Of a stretch of 64,000 nucleotides of DNA, positions 41,786 to 52,127 are shown one piece after another (the first letter of the stretch is position 1; every line of letters begins with the position of its first letter). This DNA comes from Pontimicrobium sp. SW4 (GTDB taxonomy: Bacteria; Bacteroidota; Bacteroidia; Flavobacteriales; Flavobacteriaceae), in assembly GCF_039954625.1 (NCBI RefSeq), contig NZ_CP157199.1, positions 1,302,001-1,366,000 of the forward strand. Reading direction: 5' to 3'. A program made the position numbers and the translations under genes. The notes beneath the pieces were generated by a model, which did no database searches, had not been told where the DNA came from, and saw only the letters and a program-made list of their open reading frames with translations.

Positions 41786-42814
41786 GTGAAATTTACCGCA
41801 TCACAAATAGCAGGCATATTAGAAGGTGAAATTGTTGGAAACCCTGATATAGAAGTTTCTAAGCTTGCAAAAATTGAAGAAGGTTCTGCTGGGGCTTTAA
41901 CCTTTTTGGCAAACCCAAAATACACCCAGTTTATTTATGACACTAAAGCCTCTGTAACGATTGTAAACAAAGACTTTGAGCCTGAAACCAAAATCACTAC
42001 AACCTTGATTAAGGTAGAAGATGCTTATAAAGCGTTTTCAAAATTGCTAGAATATTACAATCAGGTAAAAATGAATAAGTTTGGGATAGAACAACCTAGT
42101 TTTATCTCAGATTCAGCAAAATATGGAGATGCTATTTATGTAGGAGCTTTTTCATATATAGGTGATAACGTTGTAATTGGAGATAATGTTAAAATTTTTC
42201 CTGGATGCTATGTTGGAGACAATGTTACAATTGGTGATAATGTTATTTTGTTTGCTGGAGCCAAGGTTTACTCTGAAACAGTTATTGGTAATCACTGTGT
42301 AATTAATTCAGGAGCAATTATCGGAGCAGATGGATTTGGTTTTACACCAAACGAAAAAGGAGAGTATAGTAAAGTGCCCCAAACAGGAAATGTAATATTG
42401 GAAGATTATGTAGATATTGGAGCCGCTACAACTATAGATAGAGCCACTTTGGGATCTACAGTTATTAGAAAAGGAGTGAAGCTAGATAACCAAATACAAA
42501 TAGCGCATAATGTAGAAATAGGTGAAAATACTGTAATAGCTGCGCAAACTGGTATTGCTGGATCAACAAAAATTGGTAAAAATTGCCAAATTGGTGGTCA
42601 AGTTGGTATCGTTGGACATATTACTATTGGTAATAATGTAAAAGTTCAGGCGCAATCTGGAATTGGAAGAAATGTTAAAGATAACGAAGTCTTGCAAGGT
42701 TCTCCTGCACTTACTTATGGCGACTATAACAAATCTTATGTGCACTTTAAGAATTTACCAAAAATTGTAAAAGGAATAAACGATTTAGAAAAAAAAATAA
42801 ATGACAGTAATTAG
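41786..42814 (+). CDS. lpxD: UDP-3-O-acylglucosamine N-acyltransferase LpxD
   Basis: LpxD adds the second acyl chain in lipid A synthesis. The 342-residue protein has an N-terminal uridine-binding domain ([20 protein letters not shown]) and a left-handed beta-helix of hexapeptide repeats ([20 protein letters not shown]), with the catalytic His in [13 protein letters not shown]. The start is GTG. The end overlaps lpxC-fabZ by 14 bp. It heads a lipid A operon with lpxC-fabZ and lpxA. A second LpxD-like gene is at 45670. Confidence 0.95.
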   Translation: MKFTASQIAGILEGEIVGNPDIEVSKLAKIEEGSAGALTFLANPKYTQFIYDTKASVTIVNKDFEPETKITTTLIKVEDAYKAFSKLLEYYNQVKMNKFGIEQPSFISDSAKYGDAIYVGAFSYIGDNVVIGDNVKIFPGCYVGDNVTIGDNVILFAGAKVYSETVIGNHCVINSGAIIGADGFGFTPNEKGEYSKVPQTGNVILEDYVDIGAATTIDRATLGSTVIRKGVKLDNQIQIAHNVEIGENTVIAAQTGIAGSTKIGKNCQIGGQVGIVGHITIGNNVKVQAQSGIGRNVKDNEVLQGSPALTYGDYNKSYVHFKNLPKIVKGINDLEKKINDSN

Positions 42815-44207
42815 TACAGAAATTAAGCAAAAAACTATAGCTAAAGAAGTTTCGCTTACTGGAGTTGGTCTACATACTGGAAAAAATGTGACGTTAACTT
42901 TTAAACCAGCCGAAGCTAACGAAGGCTATACATTTAAGCGAATTGATTTAGAAGGTAGTCCAGTAATTAAAGCCGATGCAACTTATGTAACAAATACGCA
43001 AAGAGGTACTTGCTTAGAAAAAAATGGAGTAACCATTCAAACTTGTGAGCATGTATTAGCTGCATTGGTTGGTTTGCAAATTGATAATGTAATTATTGAA
43101 CTTAATGCTTCAGAGCCTCCAATAATGGATGGTTCATCTAAATTTTTTGTTGAAGCTCTTGAAACTGCAGGAGCAGTTGAGCAAGATGCTTATATTGAAG
43201 AATATGTTGTAAAAGAAGTCATCTCATATATAGATGAAGAATCTGGTAGTGAAATAACTGTGATTCCAGCACCTACTTATCAAGTAACTACAATGGTGGA
43301 TTTTGGAACTAAAGTTCTTGGAACTCAAAATGCGACATTGCAGAATATTTCTAACTTCAAAAAAGATATTTCCGATTCTAGAACATTTAGTTTTTTACAT
43401 GAAATAGAAATGTTATTAGAACATGGACTGATAAAAGGAGGAGACTTGAATAATGCGATTGTATATGTTGATAAAGAATTATCGACAGATACTATGGAGC
43501 GTTTAAAAGAAGCCTTTGGGAAAGACAATATTTCAGTGAAACCCAATGGAATACTTGACAATTTAACATTGCATCATCCTAATGAAGCTGCGAGGCATAA
43601 ACTATTAGATGTTATTGGTGATTTAGCTTTAATTGGTACTAGAATACGAGGTAAGGTAATAGCTAACAAGCCAGGGCACTTTGTAAATACGCAGTTTGCA
43701 AAGAAAATGTCAAAAATTATTAAGATTGAAAAAAGGAATAATGTTCCTGATATTGATCTTAATCAAGAACCACTAATGGATGTTAATCAAATAATGAATA
43801 TGTTGCCACACAGGCAGCCATTTTTATTACTTGATAAAGTATTCGAATTATCAAAATCTCATGTCATAGGCACAAAAAATGTTACTATGAATGAAGGGTT
43901 CTTTGCTGGACATTTTCCTGGAGCACCTGTAATGCCTGGAGTATTGATAGTTGAAGCTATGGCGCAAACAGGAGGCATTCTTGTATTAAGTACAGTACCA
44001 GACCCTGAGAATTACTTGACATTTTTCATGAAAATGGATAATGTCAAGTTTAAACAAAAAGTTGTCCCTGGAGATACGCTTATTTTTAAATGCTCGTTGA
44101 TAACACCAATTAGAAGAGGAATTTGCCACATGCAAGGATATGCTTATGCAAACGGAAAACTTTGCGCTGAAGCTGAATTAATGGCTCAAATCACTAAAGT
44201 TAAATAA
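42801..44207 (+). CDS. bifunctional LpxC deacetylase / FabZ dehydratase
   Basis: A 468-residue fusion typical of Bacteroidetes. The LpxC half (about 1-310) removes the acetyl group in the committed step of lipid A synthesis; it shows GVGLHTG (21-27), TCEHVLAAL with zinc ligand His84, SRTFSFLHE and [11 protein letters not shown]. The FabZ half (about 325-468) has [33 protein letters not shown] with the catalytic His and Glu. Fusion ties membrane lipid A and fatty-acid supply. It is 2 bp from lpxA. Confidence 0.96.
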   Translation: MTVISTEIKQKTIAKEVSLTGVGLHTGKNVTLTFKPAEANEGYTFKRIDLEGSPVIKADATYVTNTQRGTCLEKNGVTIQTCEHVLAALVGLQIDNVIIELNASEPPIMDGSSKFFVEALETAGAVEQDAYIEEYVVKEVISYIDEESGSEITVIPAPTYQVTTMVDFGTKVLGTQNATLQNISNFKKDISDSRTFSFLHEIEMLLEHGLIKGGDLNNAIVYVDKELSTDTMERLKEAFGKDNISVKPNGILDNLTLHHPNEAARHKLLDVIGDLALIGTRIRGKVIANKPGHFVNTQFAKKMSKIIKIEKRNNVPDIDLNQEPLMDVNQIMNMLPHRQPFLLLDKVFELSKSHVIGTKNVTMNEGFFAGHFPGAPVMPGVLIVEAMAQTGGILVLSTVPDPENYLTFFMKMDNVKFKQKVVPGDTLIFKCSLITPIRRGICHMQGYAYANGKLCAEAELMAQITKVK

Positions 44208-44209
44208 TT

Positions 44210-44995
44210 ATGAATCAACCACTTGCATACGTGCATCCTGGAGCAAAAATAGCAAAAAATGTTGTTATTGAACCCTTTACTACTATTCATAATAATGTTG
44301 TGATTGGAGAAGGGACTTGGATTGGGTCTAATGTAACTATTATGGAAGGTGCTCGAATTGGGAAAAACTGCAGTATTTTTCCAGGAGCAGTAATTTCTGC
44401 AGTCCCTCAAGATTTAAAATATGACGACGAAGATACTACTGTAGAGATTGGAGATAATGTAACCATTAGAGAGTGTGTTACAATAAATAGAGGTACTACA
44501 GATAAAATGAAAACAGTTATTGGTAATAATTGCCTTATAATGGCATATTGCCACATCGCTCATGATTGTATTGTTGGTAATAATTGTATTTTTTCAAATA
44601 ACAGTACTTTAGCAGGCCATATCACTGTTGGTGATTATGTAGTTTTAGCAGGAATGACAGCTGTTCATCAGTTTTGCTCCATAGGTAATCACGCTTTTGT
44701 AACTGGGGGATCTTTGGTTAGAAAAGATGTTCCACCATTTGTTAAGGCAGCTAGAGAGCCTTTATCTTATGTAGGAATTAATTCAGTTGGATTACGTCGT
44801 CGTGGTTTTTCTGCTGATAAGATTAGAGAAATTCAAAATATATACCGCATATTATATCAACAAAGTTATAATAACACCCAAGCTTCAGAAATTATTGAAG
44901 CAGAAATGGAAGCAACTCCTGAACGTGATGAAATTCTACAATTTATAAAGAACTCACATCGTGGAATTATGAAAGGATATTTTAAATCAAATTAA
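44210..44995 (+). CDS. lpxA: UDP-N-acetylglucosamine acyltransferase LpxA
   Basis: LpxA carries out the first step of lipid A synthesis, 3-O-acylation of UDP-GlcNAc. The 261-residue protein has hexapeptide-repeat beta-helix sequence (AKIAKNVVIEPFTTIHNNVV), the catalytic His in LIMAYCHIAHDCIVGNN, and a C-terminal helical part (GINSVGLRRRGFSADKIREI). Length is typical. Third of the lipid A genes. Confidence 0.96.
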   Translation: MNQPLAYVHPGAKIAKNVVIEPFTTIHNNVVIGEGTWIGSNVTIMEGARIGKNCSIFPGAVISAVPQDLKYDDEDTTVEIGDNVTIRECVTINRGTTDKMKTVIGNNCLIMAYCHIAHDCIVGNNCIFSNNSTLAGHITVGDYVVLAGMTAVHQFCSIGNHAFVTGGSLVRKDVPPFVKAAREPLSYVGINSVGLRRRGFSADKIREIQNIYRILYQQSYNNTQASEIIEAEMEATPERDEILQFIKNSHRGIMKGYFKSN

Positions 44996-45090
44996 TTTTA
45001 AAAAAATAATAGAAAAATATAGTTTCAATTGTTGAGATAAACGTAAAAGTTTAGTAAAACGATTAAACGATTAAACAATTCAACAATATT

Positions 45091-45657
45091 ATGGCAAGTA
45101 CTTCAGATATTAGAAACGGATTATGTATTAAATACAATCACGATATATATAAAATTATAGAATTTTTACACGTTAAACCTGGGAAAGGACCTGCGTTTGT
45201 TAGAACAAAACTTAAAAGTGTTACTACTGGAAAGGTTTTAGACAATACGTTTTCTGCTGGTCATAAAATAGATGATGTAAGAGTCGAGACACATAAATTT
45301 CAATTTTTGTATCATGATGGTGAATTTTATCACTTTATGAACGAGGCAGATTACACCCAAATTAGATTGTTGGAAGCTGCTTTAGATCGTCCAGAGCTTA
45401 TGAAAGAAGGTGAAGTAGTAACTATTCTCATTAACACTGAAGACAACATGCCACTATCTGTAGAAATGCCTGCAAGTGTGATATTAGAAGTAACCGCGAC
45501 TGAACCTGGTATTAAAGGAAATACAGCAACAAACGCTACTAAACCTGCTACAGTTGAAACAGGAGCAACTGTTAATGTACCTTTATTTATTAATGAAGGA
45601 GATAAAATTAAGATAGAAACAGATAAAGGGACTTATAAAGAACGTATTAAGGAGTAA
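45091..45657 (+). CDS. efp: elongation factor P
   Basis: EF-P relieves ribosome stalling at polyproline. The 188-residue protein has the three-barrel layout: N-terminal KOW-like domain with the modified-residue loop HVKPGKGPAFVRTKL (Lys32 at the tip), central OB domain with DDVRVETHKFQFLYHDG, and C-terminal EVTATEPGIKGNTATNATKPA. It lies 95 bp after lpxA and 12 bp before the lpxD-like gene. Confidence 0.96.
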   Translation: MASTSDIRNGLCIKYNHDIYKIIEFLHVKPGKGPAFVRTKLKSVTTGKVLDNTFSAGHKIDDVRVETHKFQFLYHDGEFYHFMNEADYTQIRLLEAALDRPELMKEGEVVTILINTEDNMPLSVEMPASVILEVTATEPGIKGNTATNATKPATVETGATVNVPLFINEGDKIKIETDKGTYKERIKE

Positions 45658-45669
45658 GTTCTTATCCAG

Positions 45670-46605
45670 ATGAAATTCCCAAAGAAATATAACCTTAAAG
45701 AAATTGCTGCAATTATTGGCACTAAATATGTTGGTGCAGATGATTTTCCAGTTTTAGGTATGAACGAAATTCATGTCGTCACACCTGGAGACATTGTATT
45801 TGTAGATCATCCCAAATATTATGATAAGGCGCTACAGTCGGCAGCAACTATTGTATTAATCAATAAAGATGTACCATGTCCAGAAGGAAAAGCTCTTTTA
45901 ATATCTGATGATCCTTTTAGAGACTTTAACAAATTAACGCAACATTTCAAACCGTTTCAATCATCCAATAGTTCTATTGCAAAAAGTGCAAGTGTAGGTG
46001 AGAATACAATTATTCAACCAAATTGCTTTATTGGTAACAATGTAGTTATTGGTAAAAATTGTATTATACATTCTAATGTTAGTATTTACGATGATATAAT
46101 TATTGGAAACAATGTAACTATTCATTCAGGAACAGTTTTAGGAGCCAATGCCTTTTATTACAAAAACAGACCCGATGGTTATGATAGGTTATTGTCTGGA
46201 GGAAGTATTATTATTGAAGATTTTGTTGATATTGGAGCAGCTTGTACTATAGATCGAGGCGTAACTGCCGATACAAGGATAGGGAAGGGTTCTAAACTTG
46301 ATAATCAAATACAAATTGGACATGACACAGTTATTGGTAAAAAATGCTTAATAGCTTCTCAAACAGGCATTGCTGGTTGTGTTATTGTAGAAGATAATGT
46401 GACTATTTGGGGTCAAGTTGGAGTGAAAAGTGGAATTGTTATAGCAAAAGGAACTGTTTTATATGCGCAATCTGGATTAGGACATTCTACAGATGAGAAT
46501 AAGAAATATTTTGGTTCTCCAGCATCTGAAGCTAGGGAGAAATTTAAAGAAATGGCTTATATTAGAAAGATCCCTGAGATTCTCGAAAAACTTAAAAATA
46601 AGTAA
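45670..46605 (+). CDS. second LpxD-like N-acyltransferase
   Basis: A 311-residue paralogue of the LpxD at 41786. It keeps the N-terminal domain in shortened form ([20 protein letters not shown]), the hexapeptide beta-helix ([18 protein letters not shown]) and the presumed catalytic His in [14 protein letters not shown]. The insert [20 protein letters not shown] is different from the first copy. It may acylate another sugar nucleotide or act redundantly. Cotranscription with efp is likely (12-bp gap). Confidence 0.85.
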   Translation: MKFPKKYNLKEIAAIIGTKYVGADDFPVLGMNEIHVVTPGDIVFVDHPKYYDKALQSAATIVLINKDVPCPEGKALLISDDPFRDFNKLTQHFKPFQSSNSSIAKSASVGENTIIQPNCFIGNNVVIGKNCIIHSNVSIYDDIIIGNNVTIHSGTVLGANAFYYKNRPDGYDRLLSGGSIIIEDFVDIGAACTIDRGVTADTRIGKGSKLDNQIQIGHDTVIGKKCLIASQTGIAGCVIVEDNVTIWGQVGVKSGIVIAKGTVLYAQSGLGHSTDENKKYFGSPASEAREKFKEMAYIRKIPEILEKLKNK

Positions 46606-46672
46606 GTTTTATTTGATTTTAATTTTGTTAAAATTAAAGCCCAAAAGGCTTTAAAATATAGATTCAAAAAAT

Positions 46673-46680
46673 TACTTTTG
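46673..46680 (+). promoter_or_regulatory. -7 box of sucD
   Basis: TACTTTTG fits TAnnTTTG, 36 bp before the ATG. A TTA at 46651-46653 sits at the right distance (19-bp spacer) in place of TTG. Confidence 0.5.
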
Positions 46681-46716
46681 CCACGTCTTATATTAAATTA
46701 ATAAACAAAAGCACAA

Positions 46717-47589
46717 ATGAGCGTATTAGTAAATAAAGATTCAAAAATTATTGTTCAAGGATTTACAGGAAGTGAAGGAACTTTTCACGCTTCGCAAATG
46801 ATTGAATATGGAACAAATGTTGTTGGAGGTGTTACACCTGGAAAAGGTGGTCAAACCCATTTGGACAAGCCTGTATTTAATACTGTAGAGGAAGCTGTAA
46901 AAGAAGTTCAAGCCGATACAACAATTATTTTTGTTCCTCCAGCTTTTGCAGCCGATGCCATTATGGAAGCTGCAGATGCAGGTATTAAAGTTATTATTAC
47001 GATTACTGAAGGAATTCCAGTTGCTGACATGATAAAAGCATCTGATTATATAAAGAATAGAGATTGTCGCTTAGTTGGCCCTAATTGTCCAGGAGTTATT
47101 ACTCCAGAAGAAGCAAAAGTAGGAATTATGCCTGGGTTTGTTTTCAAAAAAGGAAATGTAGGTATAGTTTCTAAATCTGGAACTTTGACTTATGAAGCTG
47201 CAGACCAAGTTGTAAAACAAGGTTTAGGTATTACAACAGCTATAGGTATTGGTGGAGACCCTATTATTGGAACAACTACTAAAGAAGCTGTTGAGATGTT
47301 AATTAACGACCCAGAAACTGAATGTGTGGTTATGATAGGGGAAATAGGAGGACAATTAGAAGGTGACGCTGCGCAATGGTATAAAGAAAGCGGTAGTAAA
47401 AAGCCTGTTGTTGGTTTTATTGCTGGAGAAACTGCACCTGTAGGACGTACAATGGGTCATGCTGGAGCAATAGTAGGAGGAAGTGATGATACAGCGCAAG
47501 CTAAAAAACGCATTATGAGAGACTGTGGAATACATGTGGTTGATTCTCCTGCTGAAATAGGTAAAAAAGTAGCCGAAGTAATGGCTTAA
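46717..47589 (+). CDS. sucD: succinyl-CoA synthetase alpha subunit
   Basis: SucD pairs with SucC to make ATP or GTP from succinyl-CoA in the TCA cycle. The 290-residue protein has the CoA-binding [19 protein letters not shown] (15-33), [19 protein letters not shown] and the phospho-His region [10 protein letters not shown]. The partner sucC is not in the window. Monocistronic, with its own terminator. Confidence 0.96.
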   Translation: MSVLVNKDSKIIVQGFTGSEGTFHASQMIEYGTNVVGGVTPGKGGQTHLDKPVFNTVEEAVKEVQADTTIIFVPPAFAADAIMEAADAGIKVIITITEGIPVADMIKASDYIKNRDCRLVGPNCPGVITPEEAKVGIMPGFVFKKGNVGIVSKSGTLTYEAADQVVKQGLGITTAIGIGGDPIIGTTTKEAVEMLINDPETECVVMIGEIGGQLEGDAAQWYKESGSKKPVVGFIAGETAPVGRTMGHAGAIVGGSDDTAQAKKRIMRDCGIHVVDSPAEIGKKVAEVMA

Positions 47590-47618
47590 ACGTTATATAA
47601 GAGCTTTATTGTTCTGTT

Positions 47619-47650
47619 AAAAACCTCACAAGATTTTGTGAGGTTTTTTT
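47619..47650 (+). terminator. intrinsic terminator after sucD
   Basis: AAAACCTCACA (47620-47630) pairs with TGTGAGGTTTT (47637-47647) around a short A-rich loop, followed by T-run. Strong rho-independent terminator. Confidence 0.88.
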
Positions 47651-47672
47651 ATTTCATGCAACTTGTAATTAC

Positions 47673-47680
47673 TATATTTG
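47673..47680 (+). promoter_or_regulatory. -7 box of fabG
   Basis: TATATTTG fits TAnnTTTG, 26 bp before the fabG ATG. Confidence 0.5.
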
Positions 47681-47706
47681 AATAACTATAAACCATTAAT
47701 TATACC

Positions 47707-48453
47707 ATGAAATTATTAGAAGGTAAAACAGCAATTATTACTGGAGCAAGTAGAGGAATAGGGAGAGGAATTGCACAAGTATTTGCAGAACAAGGTGCTA
47801 ATGTAGCATTTACATATAGTTCATCAGTTGAAGCTGCACACGAATTAGAAAAGGAATTAAATGCATTAGGAGTAAAGGCTAAAGGATATAAAAGTAATGC
47901 AGCTAGTTTTAATGAATCTCAAGAATTGGCTGATGAAGTTCTTAAAGAATTTGGAAGCATTGATATTTTGGTTAATAACGCAGGAATTACCAAAGACAAT
48001 TTACTAATGAGAATGGGTGAGGAAGATTTTGATAAAGTAATAGAAGTCAACCTAAAATCTGTATTCAATATGACGAAAGCGGTACAGCGTACCATGCTAA
48101 AACAGCGTAAAGGATCAATCATAAATATGAGTTCTGTAGTTGGTGTAAAAGGTAATGCAGGTCAAACTAATTATGCTGCTTCCAAAGCTGGAATTATTGG
48201 ATTCTCTAAGTCAGTCGCATTAGAATTAGGCTCTAGAAACATTAGAAGTAATGTGATAGCTCCTGGATTTATAGAAACCGAAATGACAGCTAAATTAGAC
48301 GAAGAAACCGTCAACGGTTGGCGTGCAGCAATTCCTTTAAAGCGTGGAGGAACTCCTGAAGATATTGCTAATGCTTGTGTGTTTTTAGCGAGTGATTTAT
48401 CAGCTTATGTCACAGGGCAAACACTAAATGTTGATGGAGGAATGCTTACTTAA
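47707..48453 (+). CDS. fabG: 3-oxoacyl-ACP reductase FabG
   Basis: A 248-residue SDR enzyme of fatty-acid elongation. NADPH-binding TGASRGIG is at 12-19, the NNAG motif in LVNNAGITKDN, catalytic Ser in INMSSVVG, and Tyr156-Lys160 in YAASKAG. The tail SDLSAYVTGQTLNVDGGM is the usual FabG end. The next gene begins 14 bp downstream on the same strand. Confidence 0.94.
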   Translation: MKLLEGKTAIITGASRGIGRGIAQVFAEQGANVAFTYSSSVEAAHELEKELNALGVKAKGYKSNAASFNESQELADEVLKEFGSIDILVNNAGITKDNLLMRMGEEDFDKVIEVNLKSVFNMTKAVQRTMLKQRKGSIINMSSVVGVKGNAGQTNYAASKAGIIGFSKSVALELGSRNIRSNVIAPGFIETEMTAKLDEETVNGWRAAIPLKRGGTPEDIANACVFLASDLSAYVTGQTLNVDGGMLT

Positions 48454-48467
48454 TTTATTGTAGAACC

Positions 48468-49013
48468 ATGAAAGATCTTTTATACACTATTGCTCTATTT
48501 TTTGCAGTATCTATAACCATTAGTGCCCAAAGTGATTGGTTAGATTTTAAATCAGTTGAATTTGCTTTTATTGCTAAGTTTCCCGATGAACCAAAAAAAA
48601 CAGTTCAGGAAGTTCCAACAGCAATTGGAAATATAGATATGCATATGTTTATGTATCAACCAACAGATAATGATGATAATATTATCTATAGTGTTATTAA
48701 ATCGGATTATCCTAAAGAACAATTTACAGATGCTGATGACGAATATAACAATGATGTACTAGATGGTGCTGTAAATGGAGCAGTAACGAATGTTAATGGT
48801 CAACTCATATTTGACAACAAGATTAATTTAAATAACTACCCTGGTAGAAATGTTAAAATTGAAATTGATACTGCATTTATTTATATAAACACCTATTTAG
48901 TAGAAAACATTATGTATATAACTCAAGTGATCTGCTTGAAAAATAATGATGAAAATAAAGATATAAAACGTTTTATGGAATCTTTTGATATTATAAAAGT
49001 AAAGAATGATTAA
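48468..49013 (+). CDS. secreted protein of unknown function
   Basis: A 181-residue protein with a signal peptide (MKDLLYTIALFFAVSITISA). The mature part has an early FKSVEFAFIAKFPDEPKKTVQ segment, common in small periplasmic proteins of flavobacteria, and no catalytic motif that I recognise. Its stop is directly followed by the TTG start of the next gene, so the two are coupled. Confidence 0.72.
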   Translation: MKDLLYTIALFFAVSITISAQSDWLDFKSVEFAFIAKFPDEPKKTVQEVPTAIGNIDMHMFMYQPTDNDDNIIYSVIKSDYPKEQFTDADDEYNNDVLDGAVNGAVTNVNGQLIFDNKINLNNYPGRNVKIEIDTAFIYINTYLVENIMYITQVICLKNNDENKDIKRFMESFDIIKVKND

Positions 49014-51044
49014 TTGTCTGGAAGCACAATAATATATATAATCTTAGCTGGTATTGCAGCGCTTTTATTAGCGCTGTTTCAGTATATATATAAATCTAAA
49101 AAGCGAAAATTAAATCCTGTATTTTCATTTTTAAGGTTTATTACAATTTTTAGCATATTACTGCTAATAATTAACCCAAAGTTTGAGAAAGTTATATTAT
49201 TTAATGAAAAGCCTAATTTAGTTATTGTTGTTGATGATTCCGAATCTGTTAAACATTTAGAACAAGATAAAAATGTAAATGATTTGCTAACTTTAATTAA
49301 GAGTAACAAAGAGTTAAATGACAAGTTTAATCTTGATGTCTATAGTTTTGGTTCAGAATTTCAAAAATTAGATTCATTAAGCTTTAATCAATCACAAACA
49401 AATTATACCTCTGTATTTAGTAATTTACAGCAAATCTATAAGCAGTCTAATTCGCCAACAGTATTAATTACAGATGGGAATCAAACGCTAGGTAGGGATT
49501 TTGAGTTTTCTTCAAAGCAGTATAAACAACCTATATTTCCTATAATCTTAGGTGATACTATAACATATTCCGATTTAAAGATTCAACAACTCAACGTTAA
49601 TAAATACGCATATTTAAAAAATAAATTTCCAGTTGAAGTTATCGCTGTTTACAATGGGAATACTCCAGTAAGCTCTACATTTACTATCAAAAAAGGCAAC
49701 ACAACAGTATATTCAACTAATTTACAGTTTTCAAAAGCAAATAATTCACAAACATTAGACATTACTTTACCCTCTAACATGGTTGGTATTAATAGCTATG
49801 TAGCATCTTTATCTCCGTTGTCTACCGAAAAGAACATTGTAAATAATTATAAACCTTTTGCACTGGAAGTTATCGACCAAAAAACAAATGTAGCTATTGT
49901 CACTACTATATCTCATCCTGATATTGGAGGTTTAAAAAAAGCCATTGAAAGTAACGAGCAACGTAGTGTTTCTATAGTCTCTCCATCAGATTATGCAAAT
50001 AATAAGGATGATTACCAAATGGTCATTCTATATCAACCTAATAGTAAGTTTCAATCAGTTTTTGAATCGTTGGATGCTGATGGAAAGAATAGATTTATCA
50101 TTACTGGAATAAATACCGATTGGGTCTTTTTAAATAGTATTCAGAATGTTTTCCAACAAAAAATAACAGCTCAAGAGGAAAGTTTTCAAGCCATTTATAA
50201 TGATAATTTTAATACTTTTTTACCTGGAGATTTGGTTTTTGATAATTTACCGCCATTAGAATCTGAATTTGGAAATGTTGAATTTAATATTCCTGTTGAA
50301 ACATTATTATTCAAGAGTATAAATAGCAATATGATTGAAGAACCTCTAATGGCAACTTACGAAAATGTTGGTCAAAGAGGGGTGCTACTTTTTGGTGAAG
50401 GTATTTGGAGATGGCGTTCACAGAGTTATTTAGATAATAATTCTTTTAATCAGTTTGATGATTTTATTGGAAAAATAGTACAATATGTAGCTTCTAATAA
50501 ACAACGAAATAGACTTAATGTTAACTACGAATCGTTTTATAACGGTAGTGATAACATTAAAATCACAGCACAATTTTTTAATAAAAATTACGAGTTTGAT
50601 GCTGCTGCATCCTTAGAAATGGTAATTAAAAATATAGAAACCGATATTGCAACGGTCATTCCATTTACCTTGCAGCAAAACAATTATGAGGTAAACCTAG
50701 ACAATTTTCCTCCAGGCGATTACGATTTTACAGTAAGAGCTAATAGAGGTGAAGTAGCTTTTTCTGGACGTACTAGAATATTGGATTACAATGTTGAAAA
50801 GCAATTTCTAAACGCTAATGTTTCTAAGCTTGAGCGCATTGCAAATAACAGTAATGGAACTAGCTATTTTATTGTAGACACTTCTTTGTTGATAGATAAT
50901 TTAACAAACGATTCAAGATTTGTAACCATCCAAAAAAGCAATAAAAATGTTGTACCTTTGATAGACTTTAAATACCTCTTAGGACTTATTGTTTTAAGTC
51001 TAGGTATAGAGTGGTTTTTAAGGAAATATAACGGACTTATTTAA
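49014..51044 (+). CDS. VWA-like membrane protein
   Basis: A 676-residue protein with two N-terminal helices (about 5-22 and 35-53) and one C-terminal helix (about 648-668), separated by a large periplasmic part. The stretch LVIVVDDSESVKHLEQ (near residues 68-83) resembles the beta-strand and metal site of von Willebrand A domains. The middle has Ig-like beta-rich sequence. Starts with TTG right after the preceding TAA; no nearby ATG would keep the N-terminal helices. Function unknown; similar large proteins are annotated VWA-domain membrane proteins. Confidence 0.7.
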   Translation: MSGSTIIYIILAGIAALLLALFQYIYKSKKRKLNPVFSFLRFITIFSILLLIINPKFEKVILFNEKPNLVIVVDDSESVKHLEQDKNVNDLLTLIKSNKELNDKFNLDVYSFGSEFQKLDSLSFNQSQTNYTSVFSNLQQIYKQSNSPTVLITDGNQTLGRDFEFSSKQYKQPIFPIILGDTITYSDLKIQQLNVNKYAYLKNKFPVEVIAVYNGNTPVSSTFTIKKGNTTVYSTNLQFSKANNSQTLDITLPSNMVGINSYVASLSPLSTEKNIVNNYKPFALEVIDQKTNVAIVTTISHPDIGGLKKAIESNEQRSVSIVSPSDYANNKDDYQMVILYQPNSKFQSVFESLDADGKNRFIITGINTDWVFLNSIQNVFQQKITAQEESFQAIYNDNFNTFLPGDLVFDNLPPLESEFGNVEFNIPVETLLFKSINSNMIEEPLMATYENVGQRGVLLFGEGIWRWRSQSYLDNNSFNQFDDFIGKIVQYVASNKQRNRLNVNYESFYNGSDNIKITAQFFNKNYEFDAAASLEMVIKNIETDIATVIPFTLQQNNYEVNLDNFPPGDYDFTVRANRGEVAFSGRTRILDYNVEKQFLNANVSKLERIANNSNGTSYFIVDTSLLIDNLTNDSRFVTIQKSNKNVVPLIDFKYLLGLIVLSLGIEWFLRKYNGLI

Positions 51045-51065
51045 TAATATTAACAATAAAATAAA

Positions 51066-51881
51066 ATGGAAAAATTACCAAAGATTGGTTTGCCAATCAT
51101 TATCGGACTTATTGTCCTTATCATCTTTCTTGCAAAATCAGCTGTAACTATAGATTCTGGTGAAGCTGGAGTCTTGTTTAAGACCTTTGGAGAAGGTGTT
51201 GTTGTAGATGAGCCACCAATGGGCGAAGGATTTCATATTGTAGCACCTTGGAATAAAGTATTTGTTTATGAAGTTCGTCAACAAGAACTATTTGAAAAAA
51301 TGAAAGTGCTTTCTTCAAACGGATTAGAAATACAAATTGATGCCTCAGCGTGGTATGAACCTGTTTACAATGACTTAGGAAATTTGCATCAATCTCTTGG
51401 CCAAGGTTATTTACAACGAGTTATACAGCCAGCAATTCGTAGTGCTGCACGTAGTGTTGTTGGTCGTTATACTCCAGAACAACTATATTCTAGCAAGCGT
51501 GATGCAATTCAAGATGAAATTTATGAAGAAACTAAGAAAATTCTTGAAAAACAATATGTTCAATTAAATGAAGTATTAGTTAGAGACGTGACTTTACCAA
51601 ATACGATTAAAGATGCCATCGAGCGTAAATTAAAGCAAGAACAAGAATCTTTAGAGTATGAATTTAGATTAGTTACTGCTGCAAAAGAAGCTGAGAAAGT
51701 AATTATTGAAGCTCAAGGTAAGGCAGATGCAAACCGAATTTTAAGTGCATCATTAACTGATAAAATCCTTCAAGACAAAGGTATTGAAGCTACTATTAAG
51801 TTAGCAGAATCACCAAATAGTAAGGTAATTGTTATTGGCTCTGGAGATAGTGGAATGCCAATAATTTTAGGGAATAATTAA
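51066..51881 (+). CDS. prohibitin-family (SPFH/Band 7) membrane protein
   Basis: A 271-residue protein with an N-terminal helix (about 7-27) and an SPFH domain: VTIDSGEAGVLFKTFGEGVV, LQRVIQPAIRSAARSVVGRY, and the coiled-coil KLKQEQESLEYEFRLVTAAKEAEK with EAQGKADANRIL. Such proteins form membrane rings and stabilise proteases or organise lipid domains. It is 21 bp after the VWA-like gene. Confidence 0.92.
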   Translation: MEKLPKIGLPIIIGLIVLIIFLAKSAVTIDSGEAGVLFKTFGEGVVVDEPPMGEGFHIVAPWNKVFVYEVRQQELFEKMKVLSSNGLEIQIDASAWYEPVYNDLGNLHQSLGQGYLQRVIQPAIRSAARSVVGRYTPEQLYSSKRDAIQDEIYEETKKILEKQYVQLNEVLVRDVTLPNTIKDAIERKLKQEQESLEYEFRLVTAAKEAEKVIIEAQGKADANRILSASLTDKILQDKGIEATIKLAESPNSKVIVIGSGDSGMPIILGNN

Positions 51882-51959
51882 GCCTAATTTAAATTTTACA
51901 ATGATAAACTTGGAATTCTAATTTTTTATTCTGAATCTTTGTAAAGATAAAAAAACAAA

Positions 51960-52016
51960 ATGAATTTTATTCAATTACATCATCATCATTTTCATATCTC
52001 CACTCAAGCGAGCTGA
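51960..52016 (+). CDS. histidine operon leader peptide
   Basis: An 18-residue peptide, MNFIQLHHHHFHISTQAS, with five His codons at 51978-51989 and 51993-51995. It precedes hisG by 111 bp. This is a classical his leader peptide: low charged His-tRNA stalls the ribosome on the His codons and changes downstream RNA folding. The stop TGA 52014-52016 lies just past the antiterminator strand. Confidence 0.88.
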   Translation: MNFIQLHHHHFHISTQAS

Positions 52017-52080
52017 AAATGCATTGAATAAAACCAAGATATTTTTAAAACCGTTTGAGTAAATCAAGCGGTTTTTGTTT
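52003..52080 (+). promoter_or_regulatory. his attenuator: antiterminator strand and terminator hairpin
   Basis: The terminator stem is AAAACCGTTTGA (52047-52058) with TCAAGCGGTTTT (52064-52075), one U-G pair, loop GTAAA, then T-rich. CTCAAGCG at 52003-52010, within the leader peptide coding part, repeats the right arm and can pair instead with CGTTTGAG (52052-52059). A ribosome stalled on the His codons would leave it free and favour read-through; a ribosome at the stop codon would cover it and favour termination. Confidence 0.8.
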
Positions 52081-52127
52081 TATTACACTTTCCTAAAAGA
52101 TTTACTCAAACACATAGAAAACAAAAA

